This document shows, one piece after another, positions 17,122 through 25,596 of a stretch of 64,000 nt of DNA. The notes under the pieces are model-generated. The model had not been told where the DNA came from, ran no database searches, and saw only the letters and a list, made by a program, of their open reading frames with translations. The stretch lies in NCBI GenBank assembly GCA_944324455.1, contig CALUWJ010000004.1:62001-126000 (forward strand), in the 5' to 3' direction. This stretch comes from Candidatus Gastranaerophilales bacterium (GTDB taxonomy: Bacteria > Cyanobacteriota > Vampirovibrionia > Gastranaerophilales > Gastranaerophilaceae). The translations under genes and the position numbers were made by a program. Within the stretch, counting starts at the first letter, position 1, and each line of letters opens with the position of its first letter.

Positions 17122-17718
17122 TTATATTTCTACTCTGCCATCTAAAGCTCTTGCTAGAGTCATTTCATCGGCATATTCAAGTTCTGAACCTAAAGGCAAG
17201 CCAAAAGCTATTCTTGTAATTTTAATATTAAAGGGTTTTAGTAATTTTCCTAAATATAAACTTGTAGCCTCGCCTTCAACAGAAGGATTTAGAGCTAAAA
17301 TAACTTCTTTTATATCATTTTTGTTAATTCTAAATAGAAGCTCTTTAATTCTGATATCATCAGGTCCGATGCCATCAATAGGAGAAATTAAACCTTGTAA
17401 TACATGATATTGCCCATTGTATTCGTTTGTTTTTTCAATTGCCATTAAGTCTTTTGTTTCAGCTACAACGCAAATAATACTCTTATTTCTTGTTGAATCT
17501 TTGCATATTTCACAAGGGCTTTCACAAGACATATTAAAACAAGTTTCACAATATTTTATAGTGGTTTTAGCTTCTATCATAGATGAAGCAAAATTTTTTA
17601 CTTCATTTTCGCTCATTTTAACAATATACAAAGCAAGCCTTTGAGCCGTTTTTGGACCAATGGAAGGCAGATGTTGAAAATGTTCGATTAATTTTGCTAA
17701 AGGTTTAGTGTATTCCAT
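17122..17718 (-). CDS. recR: Recombination mediator protein RecR
   Basis: A 198-residue protein that helps load RecA at gaps. The N-terminal helix-hairpin-helix has LPSIGPKTAQRLA. A four-Cys zinc finger follows (CETC and CEIC, about 57-72), then a Toprim domain with VVAETKDLMAIE and LALNPSVEGEAT. Usual length. It lies 5 bases after the YbaB gene, the common bacterial ybaB-recR pairing, although dnaX is not adjacent here. Confidence 0.96.
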   Translation of the reverse strand: MEYTKPLAKLIEHFQHLPSIGPKTAQRLALYIVKMSENEVKNFASSMIEAKTTIKYCETCFNMSCESPCEICKDSTRNKSIICVVAETKDLMAIEKTNEYNGQYHVLQGLISPIDGIGPDDIRIKELLFRINKNDIKEVILALNPSVEGEATSLYLGKLLKPFNIKITRIAFGLPLGSELEYADEMTLARALDGRVEI

Positions 17719-17723
17719 AAGCT

Positions 17724-18059
17724 CTAAAATAATCCGGGGATAGAAATTCCGCCTGTAATAGACTTCATTTTAGCTTCCATTTGAGAATTTGCTTTTTGAG
17801 TTGCATCATTAAGAGCTTGAGTTAATAAATCTTCAAGCATTTCAAGATTATCTTTATCAACATCTTGAGGATTTTCAGGATTAATTGCTTCAGGAGTTAA
17901 TTTAATTGATTTAAATTTACCTTGACCGTTTAAAATAACCGTAATAGCACCATTACCCACAGTTGAAATAACTTCTGCCTTTTCAAGTTCACTTTGAGTT
18001 TCTTTGAACTTTTTTTGCATTTTTTGTGCTTGTTGCATTACTTGCATCATATTCATCAT
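17724..18059 (-). CDS. YbaB/EbfC nucleoid-associated protein
   Basis: A 111-residue DNA-binding protein. It starts with a Met/Gln/Lys helix (MMNMMQVMQQAQKMQKKF), followed by the beta core AVITVILNGQGKFKSIKLTPEAI and a C-terminal helix with EDLLTQALNDATQKA. This is the whole YbaB fold. The protein binds DNA as a tweezer-shaped dimer. It is the first gene of a two-gene unit with recR. Confidence 0.94.
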   Translation of the reverse strand: MMNMMQVMQQAQKMQKKFKETQSELEKAEVISTVGNGAITVILNGQGKFKSIKLTPEAINPENPQDVDKDNLEMLEDLLTQALNDATQKANSQMEAKMKSITGGISIPGLF

Positions 18060-18123
18060 AATTGTTTATTCTCCACCAGTGTCTATTTAATTTCTTTATT
18101 ATTATATGATATTATATATTTAT

Positions 18124-18897
18124 ATGCAAACTATTACTTATTTAAATGACTGTTTTAATAAAAATAAATTATCCAGATGGCCCGATAATATTATGCCTTT
18201 GAAAGTTTTTATCGGCAAATTTAATTGGTATAAATCTCAAGGTAAAAACGATGAATACAAATATACTCAAATGATTATAGACGGTTTTAATCTTTGGGAA
18301 CAATTATCAGGGGGTATTGTTTCATTTGAGAGGACTATGAATATCTATGATTCACAAATTAATATTGATTGGAAAAGAGTAGATAGAAAATCTTTGGGTA
18401 ATTGTACTTTTAATTTTGATAAATTGGGAAGATATTATTCGGCTGAGCTTTCAATAGGGCTATCAGACGGAATTATTCATCATCAATATATGGATGAAAA
18501 TGAAGTCTTTCACACAATAATCCATGAAATTGGTCATAGTGTCGGTTTAGGACACTCAAAAACCAAAGGAGATATTATGTATGTACCTCATGAATATGGG
18601 GTTGTTAATATTTCACAAAATGACCTAATGACCCTTAAATGGCTCTATAAATTACCGGTAGGTAAGACACAAAGCGAAATTTTATCAATGTATCCAAATT
18701 ATGGTGCAGCTGACGTTGATGATTTGATATTGAAAATAAATAACGAAGGTTATAAATCTGATTTTGAAAAAACAAAAGATTCTTTAATAAATTCATCTCA
18801 ACAAAAAGATTTACTTCAGGAAAATGAAAATATAGGCGATTTAAAAAAATATTTAATGCAGATTAATAACATAAAAATCAATTATAAAAATAAATAA
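18124..18897 (+). CDS. Metzincin (matrixin-like) metalloprotease without signal peptide
   Basis: A 257-residue protein with the extended zinc motif HEIGHSVGLGH (134-144) and a downstream Met-turn (DIMY, Met152). Together these define a metzincin of the matrixin type; His134, His138 and His144 would bind zinc and Glu135 would be the base. Family members are usually secreted, but no signal peptide or propeptide cysteine switch is apparent. The 90 residues after the catalytic region are helical and charged. An in-frame ATG six codons upstream (18106) exists; neither start has a good ribosome site. It lies 26 bases before radA. Confidence 0.75.
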   Translation: MQTITYLNDCFNKNKLSRWPDNIMPLKVFIGKFNWYKSQGKNDEYKYTQMIIDGFNLWEQLSGGIVSFERTMNIYDSQINIDWKRVDRKSLGNCTFNFDKLGRYYSAELSIGLSDGIIHHQYMDENEVFHTIIHEIGHSVGLGHSKTKGDIMYVPHEYGVVNISQNDLMTLKWLYKLPVGKTQSEILSMYPNYGAADVDDLILKINNEGYKSDFEKTKDSLINSSQQKDLLQENENIGDLKKYLMQINNIKINYKNK

Positions 18898-18923
18898 TAA
18901 AATTTCTATGCTAGAATAGGTCT

Positions 18924-20318
18924 ATGGCTAAAGTAAAATCAAAATGGGTTTGTCAAAATTGCGGTTATGAATCTTTTTCATATCTTGGAAAATGCCCTGA
19001 TTGTAATCAATTCGGTGTTTTTGTTGAAGAAATTACAACACCTTTAACTAAAATAGATTCATCTAAACCATCTAATATAGTTACTGAAAATAAAATATCT
19101 ACAATTAAAGATATAGAGCTTGATGAAAAAATTCGATTTAAAACAAATATAGAAGAATTAAACAGAGTATTAGGCGGCGGGTTTGTTCAGGGGTCATTGC
19201 TGCTTTTAGCAGGAGATCCCGGAATAGGTAAATCTACTTTAGTATTACAAACCACAAAAAGTATTTGTGAAACAAAGCTTGATGGAAAAAATTTAAAAGT
19301 TCTTTACGTTTGCGCTGAAGAAAGTCCCTTGCAAGTTAAATTGAGGGCCAAAAGATTAAATGTTGAGCCTGAAGGGTTATATTTAACAAATCAAGTTTGC
19401 ATTGATGAAGTTATAAAACAAATTGATGAAATAAAACCCGATTTTTTAATTGTGGATAGTATTCAATCTGTTTTTTGCGCAAATATTTCTTCATCTTCAG
19501 GAAGCGTATCTCAAATAAGAGAATGCACAAATGTTTTAATGCGAATTGCAAAACAAAAAAATATAACAACAATAATAATAGGTCATGTTACAAAAGAAGG
19601 AAATATTGCCGGTCCAAAGGTTTTAGAGCACATGGTTGATTGTGTTATTAATTTTGAGGGGGATAAATATAAGCAATATAGGCTTTTAAGATGTATTAAA
19701 AACCGTTTTGGGACAATATCGGAAGTTGGCGTATTTAAAATGGAGGATAATGGATTAATTGAGCTTAATTCTGCCTCTCAAATGCTTTTAGAAAGACCAA
19801 AAGATGCTTCAGGAAGTGCAATTGTGGCAACTTTAGAGGGCAGCAGAATATTTTTGCACGAAATTCAAGCGCTTGTTGGTTCAACAAATTATTCCAACCC
19901 AAGACGAGTGGCGGTTGGATTAGAATATAACAGGCTTTTGCAGGTTTTGGCGGTTTTAGAAAAAAAAGTCGGACTCAATTTATCAAAACAAGATGTTTAT
20001 GTTAATGTAGTTGGCGGAATTGATATAATAGAACCTAGTTACGACCTTGCTTTGTGTCTTGCAATAATTAGTTCAATAAGAGATATTCCGATTAATCCTT
20101 TTGTTATTGTTATTGGCGAAGTTGGGCTTTTAGGCGAAATTCGATATGTGGATAATATCGAAAGACGCTTAAAAGAGGCTTTTAAATTGGGCTTTAAAAA
20201 AGCTATTATTCCAAAAGTAAATAACACAGTTTTTGATAAAATAAGTTCTATCGGGCTTGAAATCGTGCAGGTTGAAAAAATAACCGATGCGATTATTCAA
20301 GGTTTGAAACAAGATTAA
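18924..20318 (+). CDS. radA: DNA repair protein RadA (Sms)
   Basis: A 464-residue helicase promoting branch migration in recombination. It has an N-terminal zinc finger (Cys10, Cys13, Cys24, Cys27), a RecA-like ATPase with Walker A GDPGIGKST (97-105), the RadA-specific KNRFG motif, and a C-terminal Lon-like domain with SKQDVYVNVVGGI. All key residues are present. It converges with the small gene at 20315, overlapping by four bases. Confidence 0.96.
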   Translation: MAKVKSKWVCQNCGYESFSYLGKCPDCNQFGVFVEEITTPLTKIDSSKPSNIVTENKISTIKDIELDEKIRFKTNIEELNRVLGGGFVQGSLLLLAGDPGIGKSTLVLQTTKSICETKLDGKNLKVLYVCAEESPLQVKLRAKRLNVEPEGLYLTNQVCIDEVIKQIDEIKPDFLIVDSIQSVFCANISSSSGSVSQIRECTNVLMRIAKQKNITTIIIGHVTKEGNIAGPKVLEHMVDCVINFEGDKYKQYRLLRCIKNRFGTISEVGVFKMEDNGLIELNSASQMLLERPKDASGSAIVATLEGSRIFLHEIQALVGSTNYSNPRRVAVGLEYNRLLQVLAVLEKKVGLNLSKQDVYVNVVGGIDIIEPSYDLALCLAIISSIRDIPINPFVIVIGEVGLLGEIRYVDNIERRLKEAFKLGFKKAIIPKVNNTVFDKISSIGLEIVQVEKITDAIIQGLKQD

Positions 20319-20623
20319 AGTGCTAAACAGGATTTTAGATATCCTATTGTTTGAACTTTGTTTTCATATAAATATCGAACAAAATTCAAGTATTCACCTT
20401 GTCTTGATGCAAGAGTGATATTGATTTCAAAGCCATCCGAGCAAAAAGGTTCATAGTCGTATATTACATAGTTATTATATTTACTTTTCCACTCTTTTTT
20501 TTCAATTCTGCATCTATACTCCCATGCTAAGTTTTCTAGCCATGGCAAAAGTTCTTTTGAAATGTTCTTGAATTCAGTAAAAAAATACTGATCATTTTGG
20601 TTGTATGTTTTATCTGTAATCAT
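20315..20623 (-). CDS. Small hypothetical protein
   Basis: A 102-residue soluble protein with several aromatic residues (WLENLAWEYRC, YDYEPFCSDG) and no recognised family. The start at ATG 20623 is preferred over the ATG at 20638, because AGAGG sits six bases upstream of it. This ribosome site lies inside an 11-bp inverted repeat, so translation may be controlled. It overlaps the end of radA, convergently. Confidence 0.55.
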   Translation of the reverse strand: MITDKTYNQNDQYFFTEFKNISKELLPWLENLAWEYRCRIEKKEWKSKYNNYVIYDYEPFCSDGFEINITLASRQGEYLNFVRYLYENKVQTIGYLKSCLAL

Positions 20624-20678
20624 AAAAAACCTCTGCATTATATCTTTTATTAATCTAAGATATTTATAGAGGTTTTTT
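20624..20678 (-). promoter_or_regulatory. Inverted repeat covering a ribosome binding site
   Basis: AAAAAACCTCT (20624-20634) is the exact complement of AGAGGTTTTTT (20668-20678). In the leftward transcript the 3' arm contains the AGAGG ribosome site of the gene ending at 20315, immediately before its ATG. If transcription starts upstream of 20678 the site would be sealed. A TATAAT on the minus strand (20642-20637) inside the loop could instead start a transcript lacking the 5' arm. The arrangement could give a promoter-dependent translation switch; this is inference. Confidence 0.5.
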
Positions 20679-20720
20679 AATATGCTATGGGATTATTATA
20701 AGTTGTCTTATGTACTATAT

Positions 20721-21116
20721 TTATGCTGAAACATTTAGATATATGTTGTGTTTATTGGATTGAATTTGATGATTATTTATATGATTTGCTTGAAGAAATC
20801 TGTTTTGAGCTTTTTTTAACCCAAGCCTGTCTTGAACCAATGATAAAATCATTGTTGGCATTTCACCTGTTTGAGGGTTTTTTGTTTTTAAAAGTTTTTG
20901 AGCGCAAATTTCACTTGCTCTTTCAGATAAATCAATATAATTATCATCATTTAAATCTAGTGATTGAGCGTCATATACATCAATATTATTTTTTGCTGCA
21001 TAATTTTTAATTGAGATTTTTGGAGCGTTATTAAATTCTTTATATGCTTTACTAATAGATTTTTTAATAAATCTATTTGAAACATAAGCTTTTGTAGGTT
21101 TAATTGTATTTTCCAT
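20721..21116 (-). CDS. Small protein with one EF-hand-like calcium loop
   Basis: A 131-residue basic soluble protein. Residues 54-65 read DLNDDNYIDLSE, matching EF-hand loop positions 1, 3, 5, 9 and 12 (Asp54, Asn56, Asp58, Asp62, Glu65) with the hydrophobic Ile at position 8. Position 6 is Asn instead of the usual Gly. A helix follows (RASEICAQKLL). The start ATG 21116 is chosen for its GAAAGG ribosome site; an upstream in-frame ATG at 21194 would add 26 residues with no ribosome site. No signal peptide. Family unknown. It follows ispD by 77 bases. Confidence 0.6.
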   Translation of the reverse strand: MENTIKPTKAYVSNRFIKKSISKAYKEFNNAPKISIKNYAAKNNIDVYDAQSLDLNDDNYIDLSERASEICAQKLLKTKNPQTGEMPTMILSLVQDRLGLKKAQNRFLQANHINNHQIQSNKHNIYLNVSA

Positions 21117-21193
21117 TTTTTGCCTTTCGATATTTATTGTTGGTGACAATAAATAATAAAAACATAAATATTGATTATTGACAAAAAATAGCA

Positions 21194-21841
21194 TTATATT
21201 AAGTTTTGTTGCAAATCATCTTTGGTTGTAATTTTTTTATTAGTTATTAAGCCTTCAAGAATATAGACGTCAGCCCCGTATTTTTCAACCATAGAACAAT
21301 CATCAGTGAAATTAGGGTCGTTTTTATATAATAGATGGACTTTTTTAATTAAATCAAAATCAAAGCACTGAGGAGTTTGCGCTTGGAATATTGTTTTTCT
21401 GTCTAGTGTTTTAATGATTTTTCCATCTTGAACTTCTTTAATTGTGTCAATCGCATAGATTCCTACTAAAACAGCTTTTTTTTGATAAGTTAAATCAATC
21501 GCTTTTTTAATTGTTTCTTTTTCGATAAATGGTCTTGCGCCGTCATGGATTAAAACAATTTTAGGTTTAGAACACATCATAAGCCCGTTATATACACTCT
21601 TTTGGCGAGTTTCGCCGGCAGGAGCAAATTTGATTTTATTGCAATATAATTTTGAATTTAAAATATGGTTTTTTATATCATCTTTAGATGGAATAATTAT
21701 TTCATCAGCTAAATCAAGAAATTTTGAAATTGTAGTTTCAATAACGCTTTTATCATTAATTTTTTCTAAAAGCTTATTTGAACCAAAACGAGTTGAATTT
21801 CCGCCGGATGTTATAATTGCGCTAATTTCAATATTATTCAA
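21194..21841 (-). CDS. ispD: 2-C-methyl-D-erythritol 4-phosphate cytidylyltransferase IspD
   Basis: A 215-residue enzyme of the MEP isoprenoid pathway. It joins CTP and methylerythritol phosphate to give CDP-methylerythritol. The nucleotide loop reads TSGGNSTRFGSNK near the N-terminus; the substrate region has GETRQKSVYNGL and VLIHDGARPF, and FQAQTPQCFDF and TDDCSMVEKYG follow. The first loop departs slightly from the usual AAGxGxR. It overlaps thiL by 8 bases and is last in an overlapping biosynthetic operon. Confidence 0.92.
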   Translation of the reverse strand: MNNIEISAIITSGGNSTRFGSNKLLEKINDKSVIETTISKFLDLADEIIIPSKDDIKNHILNSKLYCNKIKFAPAGETRQKSVYNGLMMCSKPKIVLIHDGARPFIEKETIKKAIDLTYQKKAVLVGIYAIDTIKEVQDGKIIKTLDRKTIFQAQTPQCFDFDLIKKVHLLYKNDPNFTDDCSMVEKYGADVYILEGLITNKKITTKDDLQQNLI

Positions 21842-22706
21842 AATGCTTAAATCCTCTGTAATCTACTTTTTTATTATCTATATAAACGCCCTTACCCTCT
21901 TTTACAACTCCTATTTTTATAAGTCCTTTGATTTTTTTAAAATCATCAACAGAAAGGCATATAACGGGGCAATAATCTTCTCCGCCAAAAAGAACAAGAT
22001 TTTTATTATCGATTTTTTTGGGAATTAAATCATAATTTACATCTATTCTAACATTACTTTTAGATGAAATTTGATATAAACAATCAAATAAGCCGTCTGA
22101 TGAATCCATCATAGCATAAGGGTTTTTAGTAAGGGTTGCAATTTTTGATGTAATCTTTTCAAATAATGGCGGATTTTTATGATATTCAATGAAATAATTG
22201 TCTTTTAAACCGTTTTTTAAATCCTCTAAACCTTTAGCGCTTGAACCGAATTCACCAACAGCTGCCACAATATAGTCTTTTTTAGCATTTTTCCTTGATG
22301 AAATATTTCGATTTTTATAATCTCCTAAAATTGTAATTGAAATTGAAAGTTTATCTGCTTTTGTTAAATCACCGCCAATTAATTTAATATTATATTTTTC
22401 AATCGTATCATTTAAGCCTTGATAAAATTCTTTTATAAATTTTTCATCTAATTTCCCTGATAAACCTATTAATATATATTTTGGTTTTGCTCCGGAAACT
22501 AAAATATCAGAAATGTTAACTAAAACAGCTTTTCTTGCTATTTCATAAGGCGTCATAAAATTAAATGAAAAATGAACATTTTCAATTAAACAATCTTTTG
22601 AAATTGCAAGTTTATATTCATCAAGATAAGCGCAATCATCGCCCAGATAACTTGAAGAAGTAAGAGTATCAGAAATTATTTTTAAAAATTCAAATTCTTT
22701 ATTCAT
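21834..22706 (-). CDS. thiL: Thiamine-monophosphate kinase ThiL
   Basis: A 290-residue enzyme making thiamine diphosphate from thiamine monophosphate and ATP. Seen motifs are YLGDDCAYLD, KAVLVNISDILVSGAKP, GGDLTKADKL, MDSSDGLFD and LFGGEDY, the expected metal and substrate sites of the PurM-like fold. Slightly shorter than most ThiL. It overlaps aroQ upstream and ispD downstream by 8 bases each. Confidence 0.93.
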   Translation of the reverse strand: MNKEFEFLKIISDTLTSSSYLGDDCAYLDEYKLAISKDCLIENVHFSFNFMTPYEIARKAVLVNISDILVSGAKPKYILIGLSGKLDEKFIKEFYQGLNDTIEKYNIKLIGGDLTKADKLSISITILGDYKNRNISSRKNAKKDYIVAAVGEFGSSAKGLEDLKNGLKDNYFIEYHKNPPLFEKITSKIATLTKNPYAMMDSSDGLFDCLYQISSKSNVRIDVNYDLIPKKIDNKNLVLFGGEDYCPVICLSVDDFKKIKGLIKIGVVKEGKGVYIDNKKVDYRGFKHFE

Positions 22707-23139
22707 TTTTTAAATAATCATAAAGCCCTAAAAGCGCCATTTTATAACTTGTTTTATTAAAACCTGCAACTGAGCCTATGCAAGATGAAGCTGTAAAAGA
22801 ATTTTTTCTGTAATCTTCTCTTGAATATATGTTAGACAAATGAACTTCAACCGCCTTTATTTTTGTTGCTTTAATGGCATCAGAAATTGCAATACTTGTA
22901 TGAGTATATGCGGCAGGATTAATTATTAAGCCGTCATAATTTTTGATTGAATGGATTTTATCTATTATTTCACCTTCGTGGTTTGATTGGAAAAAATCAA
23001 GCTTGATATCATCTGAAAGATTTTTTGCAAATTCAACTAATTCTTGATTTATATCTTCTAATGTTGTTGAGCCATAAATTTCAGGCTCTCTTGTCCCTAA
23101 TAAATTAAGGTTTGGACCATTTATAACTAAAATTTTCAT
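22699..23139 (-). CDS. aroQ: Type II 3-dehydroquinate dehydratase AroQ
   Basis: A 146-residue shikimate-pathway enzyme. It dehydrates 3-dehydroquinate to 3-dehydroshikimate. Family signatures are INGPNLNLLGTREPEIYG at the start, FFQSNHEGEIID, NPAAYTHTS and VEVHLSNIYSRE. The active-site Tyr and His are in place. Full length, 12 bases after ribD. Confidence 0.97.
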   Translation of the reverse strand: MKILVINGPNLNLLGTREPEIYGSTTLEDINQELVEFAKNLSDDIKLDFFQSNHEGEIIDKIHSIKNYDGLIINPAAYTHTSIAISDAIKATKIKAVEVHLSNIYSREDYRKNSFTASSCIGSVAGFNKTSYKMALLGLYDYLKNE

Positions 23140-23151
23140 CTTAAATTCCTT

Positions 23152-24204
23152 TTATTTTTTAATTTTACCATTAATTAAAAAATTATCATCAAATCTTTTT
23201 ATTTTAATATTTTCAAGTTCAATTGCTTCGCCAACTTCATCAATCAATATATCATCAACATAATTTAAGCCTGAGCCAAAAATTTTAGGTGCAAAAAAAT
23301 GATTAATTTCATCAATTTCATTATTTTTTAAAAGCAAAGAATTTAACCCTTGACCTGCTTCAATCATTATTGAATATATATTCATTTCATAGAGTTTTTT
23401 GAATAATTCATCAAAATTTGTGAAATTAATTTGTTCAATATCTTTTTTTAAATTGATTTTTGAATTGTTAATTAAAATTTTTCTAACTCCATCATCATTA
23501 AAAACATTATAATCAAGAGGAACTTTGTTATTAGGGTCAAAAATTATTCTAATTGGAGATTTTTTATTTTTTAAACGTACATTTAACCTTGGATTATCAG
23601 CTAGAATTGTGCCTGAAGCAGACACTATTGCTTGATATGAATTTCTTAATTTTTGCACTTCAAGCCTTGCTTTTTCATTTGTAATCCATTTTGATTTATT
23701 GTTTATGGTTGCTATTTTAGCATCCAATGTAGTCGCTGTTTTAAGCATTACATAGGGTTTTTTAGTTAGAATATTTTTTATAAAAACTTTATTTAATTCT
23801 TTTGCTTCATCTTCTAAAACTCCTGATATAACTTCAATAGAAGCATCTTTTAATTTTTTAATGCCGTTATATCTTACAATAGGATTAACATCAGCCATTG
23901 CAATTACAACTTTTTTAATTCCTGATTGAATTATTAAATCAGCGCAAGGCGGGGTTTTTCCATAATGGGAACAAGGTTCAAGATTAACAATTAAAGTTTT
24001 ATTTTTAGTGTTGCCTTTTGCATTTTTAATTGCTTCAACTTCAGCGTGGGCTTTTCCGTATTCTTTATGGTATCCGGATGAAACTATTTCTTTTTTTTCT
24101 TCATCCCAAATAATCGCTCCCACAAAAGGATTGGGCATATTTTTACCCTTGGATAGTTTTGCAAGTGCAAAACATTTTTTCATTAGTTGATTATAAGTTT
24201 TCAT
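23152..24204 (-). CDS. ribD: Bifunctional riboflavin deaminase/reductase RibD
   Basis: A 350-residue enzyme for two riboflavin steps. The N-terminal cytidine deaminase-like domain has PNPFVGAIIWDEE, HAEVEAI and the zinc site EPCSHYGKTPPC. The C-terminal reductase domain has TTLDAKIAT, SGTILADNP and IMIEAGQGLNS. The other riboflavin genes are not in the window. Its start overlaps the end of the CpaF-like gene by 14 bases, suggesting translational coupling to an unrelated gene. Confidence 0.94.
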   Translation of the reverse strand: MKTYNQLMKKCFALAKLSKGKNMPNPFVGAIIWDEEKKEIVSSGYHKEYGKAHAEVEAIKNAKGNTKNKTLIVNLEPCSHYGKTPPCADLIIQSGIKKVVIAMADVNPIVRYNGIKKLKDASIEVISGVLEDEAKELNKVFIKNILTKKPYVMLKTATTLDAKIATINNKSKWITNEKARLEVQKLRNSYQAIVSASGTILADNPRLNVRLKNKKSPIRIIFDPNNKVPLDYNVFNDDGVRKILINNSKINLKKDIEQINFTNFDELFKKLYEMNIYSIMIEAGQGLNSLLLKNNEIDEINHFFAPKIFGSGLNYVDDILIDEVGEAIELENIKIKRFDDNFLINGKIKK

Positions 24205-25594
24205 TATTTTCTTGTTGGATATTTTCTTCTTCTATTTGAATTTCTTCATTTTCTAATGATTCTATTTCATTATTTTTCATATTTTGTTTTAGTTCTTCAA
24301 ATTTTTCTTGAGCTTTAATCATTAATTCCTCTGCTGAAAGCTCTTTATTTTCTTCTTTTTCTTCTTCTTGAATACTAAAATCTTTCTTGAATTTTTTTAA
24401 AATTTCAAGATTAACTTTTTTGCTTTGGTCATATAAAGATTCATTTTTTGTTGGTTTATGGTAAGTGTGTTTATAGTCTTTATCAAATATGTTTGAGCTT
24501 ACAGGTAGAGAATTCATCTTTATTTCTTCAAAAAAGTCTGGAATAAAACCGCAGGATTTGTGTTCTGCTTGATTATATCTAAAAATATCTCTGATTGAAT
24601 AATTGTTATTCATATCTATATTAATCTGAGAAATTGAAGAAATAACTCTTTTATTTAATTCATCTTTTTTAACGAAAATAATTAGTTCGCAGAATTTATA
24701 TGCAAGAGTTTTAGCTATATTATAATCTAATTTCGGGTTGTCTTTTAGAATTTCCAGTGCAATTTTTTCAAAAGCTTCTTTTGGGTTTTTTGCTTCAATG
24801 GTTAAGATAATCCCTTTTGCGCCGGAGATTATTTTTTCATTAATAAAGCTTAGAGTTTTTTTGTTGCAGTCATTTATAAAAATTCTATCAGGATTAGACA
24901 TAAATATTGAGTTTAGAATTTCTAATTCTTCTTTTTTATCTATAATGTTTGAAAAGTCAAAATTTGAAAAATTTGAACTTTCGTTTTTGATTTCTGAACC
25001 ATAATCTATTATTGTACCCCTATTGTTAGAGGGAAGATTTTTTAAAAGTGTAGATAGTATTGTTGTTTTAAGAGTGCTTCTTTCGCCTGCTATGATTATA
25101 TTTGTTCTAAGAGTCGCAATTGCTTCTAAGATAAGCGCAATTTCTTTTGATATTGATTGGCTTTCTTGAAGTGCTTGAAAGCTGGCATGGCAATCTTTAT
25201 AGCATTTTACATACATTGTTGCATTTGATGATAATGGAGGCAGAGTTGCAACAACATTAATCCCTAATTTATGGTTAAATTTTATATATGGGTTTTGTTC
25301 ATCTATTTTATAACCTATATTTTGAGCGTATTTTTTAATCAAATTTTCAAGCTGAACATTATCTCTGTATGTAGTTGTGCTTTTGTGGGTTTTATTGTTT
25401 CTTTCAATGTAGATATTTTTTGCGCCGTTGACATAGATTGAATTTAGCTCATCATCAGCTAAAAATGTATCAATTACTCCCAGTGAAACAATGTTTTGAG
25501 CAATTGAATCATTTTGATAGTATTGTACTGGTTCTTTTTCTTCTTTTGTTTCATTTAATTTAGTTGTTGTATTAAGTCTATCTTTTAATGACAA
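24191..25594 (-). CDS. CpaF/VirB11-like secretion ATPase with degenerate motifs
   Basis: A 467-residue protein of the CpaF (TadA) secretion-ATPase family by layout. An N-terminal domain (30-150) is followed by a RecA-like domain (155-330). The catalytic motifs are altered. The P-loop is GERSTLKTT (170-178), with Leu175 replacing the Gly before the Lys. PDRIFINDCNK stands where PDRIxxGEVRG is expected, and TIEAKNP replaces the TxHANxP His box. A Glu-rich coiled tail covers 405-467. It is probably a weak or inactive ATPase, or a structural partner. It sits 2 bases after a CpaE-like gene, but no other Tad pilus gene is nearby. Its intact frame and overlap with ribD argue against a pseudogene. 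Confidence 0.75.
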   Translation of the reverse strand: MSLKDRLNTTTKLNETKEEKEPVQYYQNDSIAQNIVSLGVIDTFLADDELNSIYVNGAKNIYIERNNKTHKSTTTYRDNVQLENLIKKYAQNIGYKIDEQNPYIKFNHKLGINVVATLPPLSSNATMYVKCYKDCHASFQALQESQSISKEIALILEAIATLRTNIIIAGERSTLKTTILSTLLKNLPSNNRGTIIDYGSEIKNESSNFSNFDFSNIIDKKEELEILNSIFMSNPDRIFINDCNKKTLSFINEKIISGAKGIILTIEAKNPKEAFEKIALEILKDNPKLDYNIAKTLAYKFCELIIFVKKDELNKRVISSISQINIDMNNNYSIRDIFRYNQAEHKSCGFIPDFFEEIKMNSLPVSSNIFDKDYKHTYHKPTKNESLYDQSKKVNLEILKKFKKDFSIQEEEKEENKELSAEELMIKAQEKFEELKQNMKNNEIESLENEEIQIEEENIQQENNENL

Positions 25595-25596
25595 TT

